Shown here piece after piece: positions 1-8,860 of a stretch of 64,000 nt of DNA; position 1 is the stretch's first letter; the number at the start of each line of letters is the position of its first letter. The notes under the pieces are model-generated. The model saw nothing but the letters and a program-made list of their open reading frames with translations, ran no database searches and had not been told where the DNA came from. The position numbers were made by a program, and so were the translations under genes. Source of the DNA: Plantibacter flavus (GTDB lineage: Bacteria; Actinomycetota; Actinomycetes; Actinomycetales; Microbacteriaceae). The DNA lies in assembly GCF_002024505.1 (NCBI RefSeq), contig NZ_CP019402.1, forward strand, positions 744,001 to 808,000, in the 5' to 3' direction.

Positions 1-495
1 CTCGTCGTGGTCGGCGCCCCGATCCTCGTCGGCGTCCTGCTCGGTGCGGGCGAGGCCGAATGGGTCGACGGCTTCTCGCGCGTGTTCGGGTTCATCCTGC
101 TCTTCCTCACACCGCCGTTCGGTGCCTGGGTGTGGGGGTACGTCGCGCTCGGGGTCGTCGCCTTCCTCGGTGGCATCGCCCTCAGCCTGCGGATCCTGCG
201 GCGTCACGGCGTGCGTCGCGCAGGAGCCGTCACGCACTGGGGCATGTGGGCCACCGTCCCGCTGCAGCTCATCTTCGCGGTCATCAGCCTCGTGATCGTG
301 TTCGGTGCGATCGCGTCCGTCCGCGCCGAGGACGCCAGTGGCCTCGAGACCGTCCGCGCCTTCGGACAGGGCGTCGCCATCGCCACGGTCGTCAACCTCC
401 TCGTCTCCGCCGGGCTCGGTGTCCTCGTCTTCCCGGCCGTCCTCCGGGCCGTGAAGGCGGAGAAGCCGGCTCGACGCGTCCGCCGACGCGGCTGA
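1..495 (+). CDS. Membrane protein, 5' end outside the window
   Basis: The reading frame is open from base 1, so the true start may lie before the window; the first in-frame start visible is GTG at 7, giving 162 residues. Four hydrophobic segments are visible at about residues 1-15, 20-45, 48-62 and 75-105, with a further one near 120-150. The tail is basic, ending in the arginine-rich RRVRRRG. No catalytic motif is recognisable and I do not know the family. It precedes a RidA gene by 84 bases and may share its transcript. Certain as a coding region; function unknown. Confidence 0.7.
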   Translation, partial: LVVVGAPILVGVLLGAGEAEWVDGFSRVFGFILLFLTPPFGAWVWGYVALGVVAFLGGIALSLRILRRHGVRRAGAVTHWGMWATVPLQLIFAVISLVIVFGAIASVRAEDASGLETVRAFGQGVAIATVVNLLVSAGLGVLVFPAVLRAVKAEKPARRVRRRG

Positions 496-579
496 CCACT
501 GGACGGTGTCGGTCCCCGGGAGCAGAATCGCTGCATCAGCCGGTCCAGGCTGTGTCGCCGCTCCAGAAGGGAAGCAGCC

Positions 580-972
580 ATGTCCACGCCGCCGGTCGCC
601 GTCGATCCGCCCTCCATGTACACGAGCCCCGCCTTCGCGCAGGGCATGATCCTCCCGGCCGGCCCGACGCTGTTCATCGGCGGGCAGAACGGCGTCGACG
701 CCGAGGGCACACTCCTCGACGGCCTCGGTCCGCAGACGGAACAGGCGCTCCGCAACGTCCTCACGGTGCTCGCCGAGGCCGGCTCCGGGCCGGAGCACGT
801 CGCGAAGCTCACCATCTACCTCGCGCCAGGGATCGATCCGTCCGACGGCTACGCGGCGACCGCGGCGGTCTGGGGTGGTCGCCGGACCGCGGTGACGGTC
901 GTCTCGGTCGCCCCGGCACGCCCGGGAGCGCTCGTCGAGATCGACGCCGTGGCGGCGGTTCCCGCGTCCTGA
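580..972 (+). CDS. RidA/YjgF/UK114 family protein
   Basis: This 130-residue protein has the length and order of RidA-family proteins, which hydrolyse reactive enamine/imine intermediates released by PLP enzymes or serve as related small-molecule enzymes. Visible family features are the SPAFAQGM segment near residues 17-24, FIGGQNGVD, a central QTEQALRNVLTVLAEAG helix, and a C-terminal PGALVEIDAVA strand. The active-site arginine usually found late in true RidA (IEM..A) is not obvious, so it may be a deaminase-independent paralogue. A good ribosome-binding site (AGAAGGGA) lies just before the ATG. Cytoplasmic; probably a trimer, inferred from the family. Confidence 0.85.
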   Translation: MSTPPVAVDPPSMYTSPAFAQGMILPAGPTLFIGGQNGVDAEGTLLDGLGPQTEQALRNVLTVLAEAGSGPEHVAKLTIYLAPGIDPSDGYAATAAVWGGRRTAVTVVSVAPARPGALVEIDAVAAVPAS

Positions 973-1003
973 CCGCGCGAACCTGTGCGCACGACCCGCC
1001 GGT

Positions 1004-1009
1004 TACGCT
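1004..1009 (+). promoter_or_regulatory. Putative -10 box for a leaderless methyltransferase mRNA
   Basis: TACGCT lies six bases before the ATG at 1016. That spacing would place the transcription start at the start codon. The GAGGGG between them could alternatively be a close ribosome-binding site. Confidence 0.4.
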
Positions 1010-1015
1010 GAGGGG

Positions 1016-2215
1016 ATGCCCGAGTTCTCATTCGACGCGCTGCGCCGGTTCCCCGATCACGAGGCACCCAACCTCTTCGCCGTCGACGCGACCGATCGGC
1101 TCCTGCTCGACGAAGCGGCCGAGGCCCTGGCCGGGCGAGTGCCGACGCCCGGCGAGATCATCGTCGTCGGCGACGCCTACGGGGCCCTGACCCTCGGCGC
1201 CATCGCGCTCATAGGGGCGACGGACGTCCGGGTCCACCAGGACGCCGCCGTCGGAGAACGTGCCCTCGCAGCCAACGCCGAACGGCTCGGCATCGACGGC
1301 GGCTTCCGCAACCTGCCGCTCGGCGAAGAGCTGTTCTCCGGCGCATCGCTCGTCCTCCTCCAGTTGCCCAAGCACCTCGAGGCACTGCACGAGATCGCCG
1401 CCGCCGTGGCTCGTTGGAGCGCCGCAGACGTCCGCCTCCTGGCGGGTGGCCGGGTGAAACACCTGACGCCCGCGATGAACGAGGTCCTCGGTCGGAGCTT
1501 CTCGACCGTCACCGCGAGCCTCGCCCGGCAGAAGTCCCGGGTGCTCCGCGCCAGCGACCCGGTGACCGCCGCCGTCGAGGGAGAGCGTGACGAGGCCGAC
1601 ACCACGGCCTCGACCGCGCTGCGCACCGAGCACCATGCCGACATCGGCCTGACCATCGCCGCCGCCGGCGCGGCGTTCGCCGGCACGAAGCTCGACATCG
1701 GCACCCGCTTCCTGCTCGAGGCGCTGCCGGAGATCGCGCCCGACGCCCGGACGGCCATCGACCTCGGCTGCGGCACCGGCGTCCTCGCGGTGTCGCTCGC
1801 CATCGCCCGACCCGAGCTCGCGGTCATCGCGACCGACCAGTCGGCTGCAGCGGTCGCGTCGACCACCGCGACCATCGCCGCCAACGACGGCGCCGACCGC
1901 CGACTGGCCGAGCGCATCACGGTGCTCCGCGACGACGGCCTGTCGATGCAGCCGGACGCGTCAGCCGACCTCATCGTCCTGAACCCGCCCTTCCACAGCG
2001 GCACCACCGTGCACACGGGCGTCGCGCACGACCTGTTCGCCGAGGCCGCGCGTGTCCTGCAGCCGGGTGGCACCCTCGCCGTCGTGTGGAACTCGCACCT
2101 CGGCTACCGGGCGGCGCTCGAGCGGCTCGTCGGCCCGACGACGCAGCTCGCGCGCAACCAGAAGTTCACGGTGACGATCTCGCGCCCCCGGGCCGCCGGC
2201 GGGCCGCGTCCGTAA
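1016..2215 (+). CDS. Class I SAM-dependent methyltransferase, RsmC/RlmG-like
   Basis: The 399-residue protein has two parts: an N-terminal degenerate methyltransferase-like domain (about 1-190) and a C-terminal catalytic MTS domain (about 205-390). The SAM-binding motif I is AIDLGCGTGVLAVSLA and the catalytic motif IV is LIVLNPPFHSG. The NPPF tetrapeptide is typical of enzymes that methylate the exocyclic N2 of guanine in rRNA, and the two-domain layout matches RsmC/RlmG. The exact rRNA position cannot be read from sequence. It stands alone, with a TACGCT box six bases before the ATG. Cytoplasmic ribosome maturation is the likely role. Confidence 0.85.
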   Translation: MPEFSFDALRRFPDHEAPNLFAVDATDRLLLDEAAEALAGRVPTPGEIIVVGDAYGALTLGAIALIGATDVRVHQDAAVGERALAANAERLGIDGGFRNLPLGEELFSGASLVLLQLPKHLEALHEIAAAVARWSAADVRLLAGGRVKHLTPAMNEVLGRSFSTVTASLARQKSRVLRASDPVTAAVEGERDEADTTASTALRTEHHADIGLTIAAAGAAFAGTKLDIGTRFLLEALPEIAPDARTAIDLGCGTGVLAVSLAIARPELAVIATDQSAAAVASTTATIAANDGADRRLAERITVLRDDGLSMQPDASADLIVLNPPFHSGTTVHTGVAHDLFAEAARVLQPGGTLAVVWNSHLGYRAALERLVGPTTQLARNQKFTVTISRPRAAGGPRP

Positions 2216-2396
2216 CTCCTGCTGCTTGGACCGCTCGACGAGCACCGGCCGCTCAATCGCCGGCATCGTCGACAGTCCGGACGGGCGTTGCAGGAGTCAT
2301 GTGCGTCAGGCGGCGTTCCAGAGGCGCTCGATGCGCGACGTCGCAGCCCGCGTCGGGGTGGTCCCGACGTCCCAGGTGCGGCGCCGAATGTGCCCG

Positions 2397-2402
2397 TATG
2401 CT
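2397..2402 (+). promoter_or_regulatory. Putative -10 box for a leaderless DUF817 mRNA
   Basis: TATGCT lies six bases before the ATG at 2409, with no purine-rich ribosome-binding site between them. The region 2216-2396 contains no gene and no other clear signal. Confidence 0.45.
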
Positions 2403-2408
2403 GGCCCG

Positions 2409-3326
2409 ATGTCCGAGCCGCCCACCCCCGCAGACGGAGCGGGTCGCGACGCACGTCGGGCGGACCAGCACGAACTGACCGCGGTCGAGCGCTGGATCGA
2501 CGACCGGGCCAACCGCCTCCTGCGCGACGCCCCCGACGGTGGTGCGCGGGCGAAAGCCGTCGAGTTCCTCGTCTTCGGGGCGAAACAGGCGTGGGCGTGC
2601 ATCTTCGGCGCAGCGATGCTCGCCGTGATCGTCGCCGCCCGCCTCTGGTACCCCGACGACGCCTGGCTCGCCCGGAACGACGCGCTCGTCATCGCTGCGA
2701 TCGTCATCCAGGTGGTCATGATCGCCACGAGGCTGGAGACCGGTCGCGAACTCTGGGTGATCGTCCTGTTCCACGTCGTCGGGACGGGTATGGAGCTGTT
2801 CAAGACCGGGATCGGGTCGTGGGAGTACGACGGCGGCGGGGTCCTGCACCTCGGCTCCGTGCCGTTGTACACCGGGTTCATGTACGCGGCCGTCGGGTCG
2901 TACATGGTCCGCGTGTACCGGCTCTTCGACTTGCGGTTCGACCGCTATCCACGGGTGTGGCTCACGACGATCATCGCCGCCGGCATCTACGTCAACTTCT
3001 TCAGCCAGCACTACGTCGTCGATCTGCGATGGGTGCTGCTCGCTGCCGTCCTCCTCGTGTTCGCACGGACGATGATGCACTTCCGCGTGTTCCGTCGGAC
3101 GCACCGCATGCCCGTGCTGCTGGCGTTCCTGCTCGTGGCCTGCTTCATCTGGATCGCGGAGAACATCGGGACGATCACGGGCGCCTGGCTGTACCCGAAT
3201 CAGGAGGACGGCTGGCAGCTCGTCCCGCTCACCAAGCTGGTGTCGTGGTTCCTCCTCATGATGATCTCGGTGGTGATGGTCACCTGGGTGTACCCGCCCA
3301 AGCGGCCCGATCACGTGCCGACCTGA
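2409..3326 (+). CDS. DUF817 family multi-spanning membrane protein
   Basis: The product is 305 residues. After a soluble, charged N-terminus of about 55 residues it has roughly eight membrane segments. Motifs seen in this family include the glycine/tryptophan-rich GIGSWEYDGGGVLHLGSVPLYTGF loop region (spanning about residues 134-157) and the final IWIAENIGTITGAWLYPNQ segment. The function of DUF817 is unknown. The start at 2409 was chosen because a frame continuing upstream lacks any start with a sensible signal, while the TATGCT box sits six bases before this ATG. It is probably a single-gene transcript. Confidence 0.8.
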   Translation: MSEPPTPADGAGRDARRADQHELTAVERWIDDRANRLLRDAPDGGARAKAVEFLVFGAKQAWACIFGAAMLAVIVAARLWYPDDAWLARNDALVIAAIVIQVVMIATRLETGRELWVIVLFHVVGTGMELFKTGIGSWEYDGGGVLHLGSVPLYTGFMYAAVGSYMVRVYRLFDLRFDRYPRVWLTTIIAAGIYVNFFSQHYVVDLRWVLLAAVLLVFARTMMHFRVFRRTHRMPVLLAFLLVACFIWIAENIGTITGAWLYPNQEDGWQLVPLTKLVSWFLLMMISVVMVTWVYPPKRPDHVPT

Positions 3327-3431
3327 GCCGCCTGCTGTCAACGGTTTCGGAGCGCGGTCCGCACACCGGGTAGGGTTCGGGAGTGAGCGGCCCGAGCCCG
3401 GTGATCGCTCGTCCCCTTCCGGAGAGCAGCC

Positions 3432-5216
3432 ATGGCCCAGCGTCAGCCCCAGGATCCACGATTCCGTGATCGTGGCGGCGCCCGGCCAGCCCCCATGCAG
3501 GCGGGTCACGTTCAAGCCGGCCCGGCCCGGCCCGCCCCGGCTCGACCTGCCGCCGGTCCACGACCCGCGTCGCCGGCCGTCGGCATCTCCGTCCCGGCGG
3601 CGGCCGCCGCGCCCCTCCCGCGGACGAACCACCTCTTCGCCGGAGCGCAGTTCGCGTTCATCGCCTCGATCCTGATGCTCGGGCTGTACATCGGCCTGAC
3701 CTCGACCTGGACCCTGCTGGAGCCCGACTTCCTCATCGGGCTCTCCCTGACGGCCGCGGCCACGTCCCTGCTCTTCGCCGTGCCACCGTCCGGCGCGCTC
3801 CGTGGCCTGCTCGTGCTGGTGCCGACCATCGACATCCTCGCCGTCGGCTTCTTCCGCGACACCCTGCCGAACCTGCCGACGTCGGGTCTCCTCATCGTGA
3901 TCCCGGTCCTCTGGCTCGCGGGTGGGTTCGGGGTCTCGGCCCTGCCCGTCCCGGTCTTCGGAGCGATCTTCGTCTCCCTCATCCCGGTGGCGCGCGCCGG
4001 TGCATGGCCGACGACGCCGGGCGGGTGGGGTGCGATCTGCATCCTGCCGGCCCTCGTCCTCATCATGACCGTCACCGTGCATCTGGCCGCGCGTCAGCTC
4101 CGCGCCCATGAGGGACGGGCGCGTATCGCCCTCGCCGCGGCGACGGAGGCGGCGGCCATCGCGACGACGGTCTCGGAGTCGGTCGACGCCGCCGTCGCCT
4201 TCTTCCGGCCCGACGGCACGGCGGCGCTTCGCAACGAGGCCACGTACGAGCAAGCCGAATTGGCCGGGTTCGACCGGAAGACCCGCGCCGGTGTCCACGT
4301 GTACGGACCGGACCGGAAGACTCGGGTGTCGCCCGAGAAGCAGGTCATCAACCGGGCGCTGCGCGGGGAGAGCTTCCGCGGCGAACTGTATTGGATCGGC
4401 GAGCCGGGAGACCAGCGCGCCATCATCGGCAACGCGAGACAGGTGCACACCGACGACGGCACCTTCGTCGGCACCATCACGGTCGGGCACGACGTCACCG
4501 ACCTCGCCAATGCGTTGGCGCTGCGCGAAGCGTTCCTCATCGACGTCTCGCACGAGCTCCGCACCCCGTTGACGTCGATCATCGGCTACCTCGACCTCCT
4601 CACCGAGGGACATGACCTCCGGCAGCTCGGACTGGAGCGCGAGGTCTCGACGATCCAGCGCAACGCGGAGCAGCTGTACGCGATCATCGGCGACCTGCTC
4701 GCGGCGGGGGACGCCGAGATGCGGGTGCGCATCGCCCTCACCGACGTCGCCGACATCGCCCGGGCGAGCGCGGCCGCGATCCTGCCGCAGGCGTCGGAGG
4801 CCGGTGTCGCCGTTCGGGCCGAGATCCCTCCCCACGTGGAACTGGAGGGCGACGGCGGCCGGCTCCGCCAGGTCCTCGACAACCTGCTGTCGAACGCGGT
4901 GAAGTACACCCCGCGGGGTGGACGGGTCGCGGTGACCGTCGCGGTGGACGGCGAGACCTGCACCGTCAACGTCGCGGACACCGGCATCGGCATCTCGCCG
5001 GACGACCAGCGGCAGCTCTTCGATCGCTTCTTCCGGGCCAGGGAGGTCCGCGACGACGCGCGGCCAGGCGTCGGACTCGGGCTGTCGATCGTGAAGTCCA
5101 TCACCGAGGCGCATCATGGTTGGATCACCGTGTCCAGCCGCCCGGGCCGCGGCTCCACCTTCACCGTGACCCTGCCGCTCCGCCAGCCGCGCGCCGGCGC
5201 ACCGTCCGCTTCCTGA
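3432..5216 (+). CDS. Membrane PAS-domain sensor histidine kinase, orphan
   Basis: This 594-residue kinase begins with a Pro/Ala-rich cytoplasmic tail (1-70), followed by about five membrane segments (75-215), a PAS-like domain (about 240-355), a HisKA dimerisation domain with the phosphoacceptor His374 in DVSHELRTPLTS, and a HATPase domain (N box LDNLLSNAVKYTP, G1 VADTGIGIS, G2 PGVGLGLSIVKS). It would autophosphorylate and signal to a response regulator, but none is adjacent, so its partner is elsewhere. GGAGAG lies six bases before the ATG. A TAGGGT box near 3371-3376 is a candidate promoter. The clpS gene follows after 52 bases. Confidence 0.92.
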   Translation: MAQRQPQDPRFRDRGGARPAPMQAGHVQAGPARPAPARPAAGPRPASPAVGISVPAAAAAPLPRTNHLFAGAQFAFIASILMLGLYIGLTSTWTLLEPDFLIGLSLTAAATSLLFAVPPSGALRGLLVLVPTIDILAVGFFRDTLPNLPTSGLLIVIPVLWLAGGFGVSALPVPVFGAIFVSLIPVARAGAWPTTPGGWGAICILPALVLIMTVTVHLAARQLRAHEGRARIALAAATEAAAIATTVSESVDAAVAFFRPDGTAALRNEATYEQAELAGFDRKTRAGVHVYGPDRKTRVSPEKQVINRALRGESFRGELYWIGEPGDQRAIIGNARQVHTDDGTFVGTITVGHDVTDLANALALREAFLIDVSHELRTPLTSIIGYLDLLTEGHDLRQLGLEREVSTIQRNAEQLYAIIGDLLAAGDAEMRVRIALTDVADIARASAAAILPQASEAGVAVRAEIPPHVELEGDGGRLRQVLDNLLSNAVKYTPRGGRVAVTVAVDGETCTVNVADTGIGISPDDQRQLFDRFFRAREVRDDARPGVGLGLSIVKSITEAHHGWITVSSRPGRGSTFTVTLPLRQPRAGAPSAS

Positions 5217-5268
5217 GTCGGACCCAGGCAGGGAGGCGCTTCGGCACGCATCGTGGGAGGCTTGGAGG

Positions 5269-5553
5269 ATGGCGCAGATCCTCGACCAGCCGATCGTCGA
5301 CGAGGCGACCCTCACCATGCAGCCGTGGGTCACCATCGTGTGGAACGACCCGGTGAACCTCATGTCCTACGTCTCGCTCGTGTTCCGCAGCTACTTCGGT
5401 TACACGCACGAGGAGGCGGAGCGACTCATGCTCGCCGTGCACCACGAGGGCCGCGCGGTCGTCGCGACCGGCAACCGCGAGGAGATGGAGCGCCACGTCG
5501 AGGCCATGCACGGGTACGGGCTCTGGGCCTCGCTCGCGAAGGCCGACGCATGA
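5269..5553 (+). CDS. clpS: ATP-dependent Clp protease adaptor ClpS
   Basis: This 94-residue protein matches ClpS along its whole folded core: the VTIVWNDPVNLMSYVSLVF strand and helix, the YTHEEAERLM helix, and the HHEGRAVVATGNREEME hairpin. ClpS binds the N-domain of ClpC/ClpA and delivers substrates bearing N-degrons for degradation by ClpP. Asn and Asp in the NDPVN motif line the N-degron pocket. Its stop overlaps the ATG of the next gene (ATGA), so the two are translationally coupled. Confidence 0.95.
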   Translation: MAQILDQPIVDEATLTMQPWVTIVWNDPVNLMSYVSLVFRSYFGYTHEEAERLMLAVHHEGRAVVATGNREEMERHVEAMHGYGLWASLAKADA

Positions 5554-6119
5554 GCGCCTTCGTCCGTCCGCCCCTCGGACCCGTCGTGCTCCGCCTCGAC
5601 GAGCAGGAGACCTCGATCCTCGAGCAACTGGCGAGCCAGCTCGTCGACATGCTCGAGGACGCGACGCGCGCCGGGCTGGCGACCGCCGTGGAGCTCGACC
5701 CCGCCATGGCGCGACTGGTGCCGGAGGGGTACCGCGACGATCCCGAGGCCGCCGCGGAGTTCCGACGCTTCACCGCCGACGACCTCGTCGGCGGCAAGGT
5801 GACCGCGGCGCGGACCGTCCTGGCGGCGCTCACCGCCGACGCGTCCGATGCGGGTCAGCCGACCGAGGTCCCGGCGGGGCACGAGGACGGTGCAGCCGTG
5901 ACCCTCGAGGGTGAGACGGCCTGGACCTGGCTACGGTTCCTCAACGACACCCGGCTCACCATCGCGGCTCGACTCGGCATCGAGGAGGACGACGCGGAGC
6001 CGTTCGACCCGTCCCCGACGACGTCGGACGACGAGCAGGACCCGCAGCTCATGATGGCGATCTACGCCTGGCTCGGGTACCTGCAGGAGTCGATCGTCGC
6101 CGTCCTCGACGAAGCCTGA
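5550..6119 (+). CDS. DUF2017 family protein, ClpS partner gene
   Basis: The 189-residue product starts at an ATG overlapping the clpS stop by four bases. It is soluble and helical, with an N-terminal beta segment (PVVLRLDEQETSILEQLASQ) and an acidic, low-complexity stretch near residues 100-165. DUF2017 proteins are found almost only in Actinobacteria and commonly follow clpS; their function is unknown. The overlap suggests equimolar production and a role linked to regulated proteolysis, which is inference from context. Confidence 0.85.
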   Translation: MSAFVRPPLGPVVLRLDEQETSILEQLASQLVDMLEDATRAGLATAVELDPAMARLVPEGYRDDPEAAAEFRRFTADDLVGGKVTAARTVLAALTADASDAGQPTEVPAGHEDGAAVTLEGETAWTWLRFLNDTRLTIAARLGIEEDDAEPFDPSPTTSDDEQDPQLMMAIYAWLGYLQESIVAVLDEA

Positions 6120-6157
6120 GTCGCGGCGCCGGACACCTCGGACCCTGGTGCCACGGG

Positions 6158-6163
6158 TAGCCT
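6158..6163 (+). promoter_or_regulatory. Putative -10 box for a leaderless glycosyltransferase mRNA
   Basis: TAGCCT lies eight bases before the ATG at 6172, with no ribosome-binding site between. Confidence 0.45.
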
Positions 6164-6171
6164 TGGTGACC

Positions 6172-7377
6172 ATGCACATCCTCGTCTTCAGCGACCAGCA
6201 CCCCGAGTCGTCCGGCGGGGCCCAGGTCTCGATCCGACTGCAGCGGCGCTTCCTGGAGGCCGCGGGGCACACCGTCACGGTGTGCTCACCGCGGATGCAC
6301 CAGGCGCACGACGACGACCCGCACTACCTCGACACCCCCTCGATCCCCATCACGCTCGACCGCGAGTACTCGATGACCGTGCCCGGCCGGCTCACCGACC
6401 GCTGGCTCGACGCACGCCTGGCCGAGCTGCCCCCGGTCGACGTCGTGCACGTGCAGGCCGACTTCTGGCAGGCGCTCACGGCCTACCGCTACGTCGAACG
6501 GCACGGGATCCCGGCGCTCCACACCATGCACAACCGCATGGACGTCGGCATCGAGCAGACCATGCCGGCGCCGGGCCTCGTCGTCGGAGCCCTGTCCTGG
6601 TGGCAGCGCAGAGTCCTCCGGCCGCGGCTCTCGACCCTGCCCACGGGCGTCTGGTCCTACCTGCAGGAGTTCGCCAAGCGTGCTGCCGTCGTCATCGCGC
6701 CGTCGCACCACTTCGCACGCGTCCTCCGCGAGCAGGGCGTGACCGCCCACGCCGAGGTCCTGTCGACGGGCGTCGACGACGCGGTGCTCGACGAGATCCT
6801 CGACGAACGCGCGACCACGCTCCACGTACCGCACCGGCTGCCGTCGTTCGTGTGGATCGGCCGCTTCAGCCAGGAGAAGCGGCTCATGGAGTTCCTCGAG
6901 GCGGTCCGGCTCGCGGACGTCGACGCGGTGTTCCGCCTCTACGGGGCCGGACTCCTGCTCGCGAAGGCCCAGGCGTTCGTCGCCGAACACGACCTCGCCG
7001 ACCACGTCGTCTTCGCCGGACGTGTCTCCTACCCCGACTCGCTGCGCGCCATCGCCGACGCCGATGCGCTGGTGCAGACGTCGATCGGGTTCGAGACGCA
7101 GGGCATGACCGTGTTCGAGGCGGCCGCACTCGGCACACCGTCGATCATCAGTGACCCGAACATCGCGGCGGAGCTCCCCGCCGACTCGATGTGGCAGCCG
7201 ACGGACGGTGGGGTCGAGGCGCTCGCCGAAGCGATCCGCCGCGCCGTCGCCGACGTCGAGGCGGGTACCGCGCCCGTCGTCGCACCGGGCCTCGCCCGCA
7301 CCCTGCGCCAGTCGACGCAGACCACCCGCCTCATCGCCCTGTACGAGGCAGCCCTGGCGCCGGAGGCCGCGCGCTAG
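6172..7377 (+). CDS. GT4-family glycosyltransferase, probably lipid-linked
   Basis: The 401-residue protein has the two-Rossmann GT-B layout. The N-terminal acceptor domain opens with MHILVFSDQHPESSGGAQ and the C-terminal nucleotide-sugar domain contains FVWIGRFSQEKRLMEFLEAV and an E-x7-E-like loop at GFETQGMTVFEAAALGTP. It resembles retaining transferases that glycosylate diacylglycerol or phosphatidylinositol. I chose ATG 6172 because the protein start MHILVF is typical of the fold and a GTG 24 bases upstream sits inside the promoter box. It lies nine bases before a second, MGDG-synthase-like transferase, and the two probably act in one glycolipid pathway (inference). Confidence 0.85.
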   Translation: MHILVFSDQHPESSGGAQVSIRLQRRFLEAAGHTVTVCSPRMHQAHDDDPHYLDTPSIPITLDREYSMTVPGRLTDRWLDARLAELPPVDVVHVQADFWQALTAYRYVERHGIPALHTMHNRMDVGIEQTMPAPGLVVGALSWWQRRVLRPRLSTLPTGVWSYLQEFAKRAAVVIAPSHHFARVLREQGVTAHAEVLSTGVDDAVLDEILDERATTLHVPHRLPSFVWIGRFSQEKRLMEFLEAVRLADVDAVFRLYGAGLLLAKAQAFVAEHDLADHVVFAGRVSYPDSLRAIADADALVQTSIGFETQGMTVFEAAALGTPSIISDPNIAAELPADSMWQPTDGGVEALAEAIRRAVADVEAGTAPVVAPGLARTLRQSTQTTRLIALYEAALAPEAAR

Positions 7378-7380
7378 CAT
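7375..7380 (+). promoter_or_regulatory. Putative internal -10 box before second glycosyltransferase
   Basis: TAGCAT overlaps the upstream stop codon and lies six bases before the ATG at 7387. It may give a separate leaderless transcript inside the two-gene unit. Confidence 0.35.
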
Positions 7381-7386
7381 CGGCTC

Positions 7387-8850
7387 ATGCGCAGGACATC
7401 GAAGCAGCAGCCCGGGCCGGACGGCGTGGAACGCGTCCTGATCCTCTCGGCCGGGGTCGGGTCCGGACACAACAGCGCGGCCGCCGCCGTGGAACAGGCG
7501 TGCGCCGGGCGTCCCGACGTCACCGAGGTCGAGGTCCTGGACGTCCTGCAGGCGAGTACCTCCCTGTACCGCGACGTCCTCGGCAAGGGGTACTTCGTGC
7601 TCGTCGAGGAGACGCCCTGGCTCGTGGAGTGGGGCTACGACCTCAGCGACGCACCGTTCCGTCGTCGCGGTCCGCTCGACCCCTGGACGCGGGCGAACGC
7701 GATGCCGGTGGTGAGCGCGATCAAACGCTTCCGGCCCACGGCGATCATCTGCACCCACTTCCTCCCGGCCCAGTTGCTGGCCTCCCTCATCCTGCGAGGC
7801 GCCGTCGACGCCAGGACCGCGGTCGTCACCACGGACTACGACTTCCAGGGGCTGTGGCTGACGAGCGCCTTCCACGCGCTCTTCCTCGCTCGGGAGGAGG
7901 GACGGGTCCAGCTGACGGCCCTGGGGCTCCCGCCCGACCGGGTCGTGGCTTCGGGGATCCCCATCGCCGCCCAGCCGAGCGGCCCGGCCGAGCGCGACCC
8001 GGCGGCACCGCCCATGTTGCTCATCTCGGCCGGTGCGTCCGGCGGTGACTACGCGCTCGCGGTCGTCCGACAGACACTGCACCTCCGGTCGCCGTTCACC
8101 GCCACGATCGTGTGCGGGCGGAACGAGGCGCTGCGGCGGAGCGTCGAGGACCTCATCACGCCCGGCGACGACCGCTACACCGTGCTCGGCTTCACCGACG
8201 AGATGCCGCAGCTCCTGCGCCGAGCCGACCTGTTCATCGGCAAGCCCGGAGGACTGTCGGCGTCGGAGTGCATGGCCGCCGGTCTGCCGATGGTGCTCGT
8301 GAACCCCATCCCCGGGCAGGAGGTGCGCAACGGCGACTACCTCATGGAGCAGGGCGCCGCCGTCCGGTGCAACACCGCGACGACGATCGGGTGGAAGATC
8401 GACGGGATCCTCGGCGAGCCGGGGCGTCTGGCGCGAATGCAGGCCGCAGCCCGACGGGTCGGTCGCCCCGACGCGGCTCGCGACGTCGTCGACCGGCTGC
8501 TCGACGGACCGGCGCGACCGTTCGTCGTGACCCGGGCGGCGCAGAAGACGATCTTCGACGCGAGCGCGCGGCGGGTGGTCGCGAGCGAGCTCGAGGGAGA
8601 GTCGGCCCTCGTGCGTCTCGTCGACCCGGCGGCGTCCAGCACGGTGGCGCTGCTCCGGGCCGGGGAGCTGGACGACCTGCAGCAGCGCTACACCGGGCCG
8701 GACGGCACCCTCGTGCTGCGACGCGACGACGCCGTGCTCTCCGTCCGGCGTGACACGCAGCGTCTGCTCCGCGCCGTCCTCGGACGTGACGACGAGCTGG
8801 CCGTGCGGGTCGAGGGCCTCGCCGACCTCGAACCGGCCGGCCCGAGCTGA
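7387..8850 (+). CDS. MGDG-synthase-like glycosyltransferase with an extra C-terminal domain
   Basis: This 487-residue GT-B enzyme begins with VLILSAGVGSGHNSAA, the G-x-G-H acceptor-domain signature (His28) of monogalactosyldiacylglycerol synthases and processive diacylglycerol glucosyltransferases. The donor domain carries FIGKPGGLSASECMAAG and NPIPGQEVRNGDYLM, as in the GT28 C-terminal family. Family members move sugar from a UDP donor to a lipid. About 110 residues after the GT fold (from about residue 378) are extra: a beta-rich segment with no motif I recognise. It is tail-to-tail with the GH3 gene, only ten bases apart. Confidence 0.85.
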   Translation: MRRTSKQQPGPDGVERVLILSAGVGSGHNSAAAAVEQACAGRPDVTEVEVLDVLQASTSLYRDVLGKGYFVLVEETPWLVEWGYDLSDAPFRRRGPLDPWTRANAMPVVSAIKRFRPTAIICTHFLPAQLLASLILRGAVDARTAVVTTDYDFQGLWLTSAFHALFLAREEGRVQLTALGLPPDRVVASGIPIAAQPSGPAERDPAAPPMLLISAGASGGDYALAVVRQTLHLRSPFTATIVCGRNEALRRSVEDLITPGDDRYTVLGFTDEMPQLLRRADLFIGKPGGLSASECMAAGLPMVLVNPIPGQEVRNGDYLMEQGAAVRCNTATTIGWKIDGILGEPGRLARMQAAARRVGRPDAARDVVDRLLDGPARPFVVTRAAQKTIFDASARRVVASELEGESALVRLVDPAASSTVALLRAGELDDLQQRYTGPDGTLVLRRDDAVLSVRRDTQRLLRAVLGRDDELAVRVEGLADLEPAGPS

Positions 8851-8860
8851 TCGGATCGGG

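Noticed and set aside
2253..5363. A 1036-codon open frame on the minus strand
   Set aside because: It lies antisense to DUF817 and kinase genes. Its protein is a run of Arg/Asp/Glu/Gly/His residues with no domain, typical of the shadow frame in GC-rich DNA.
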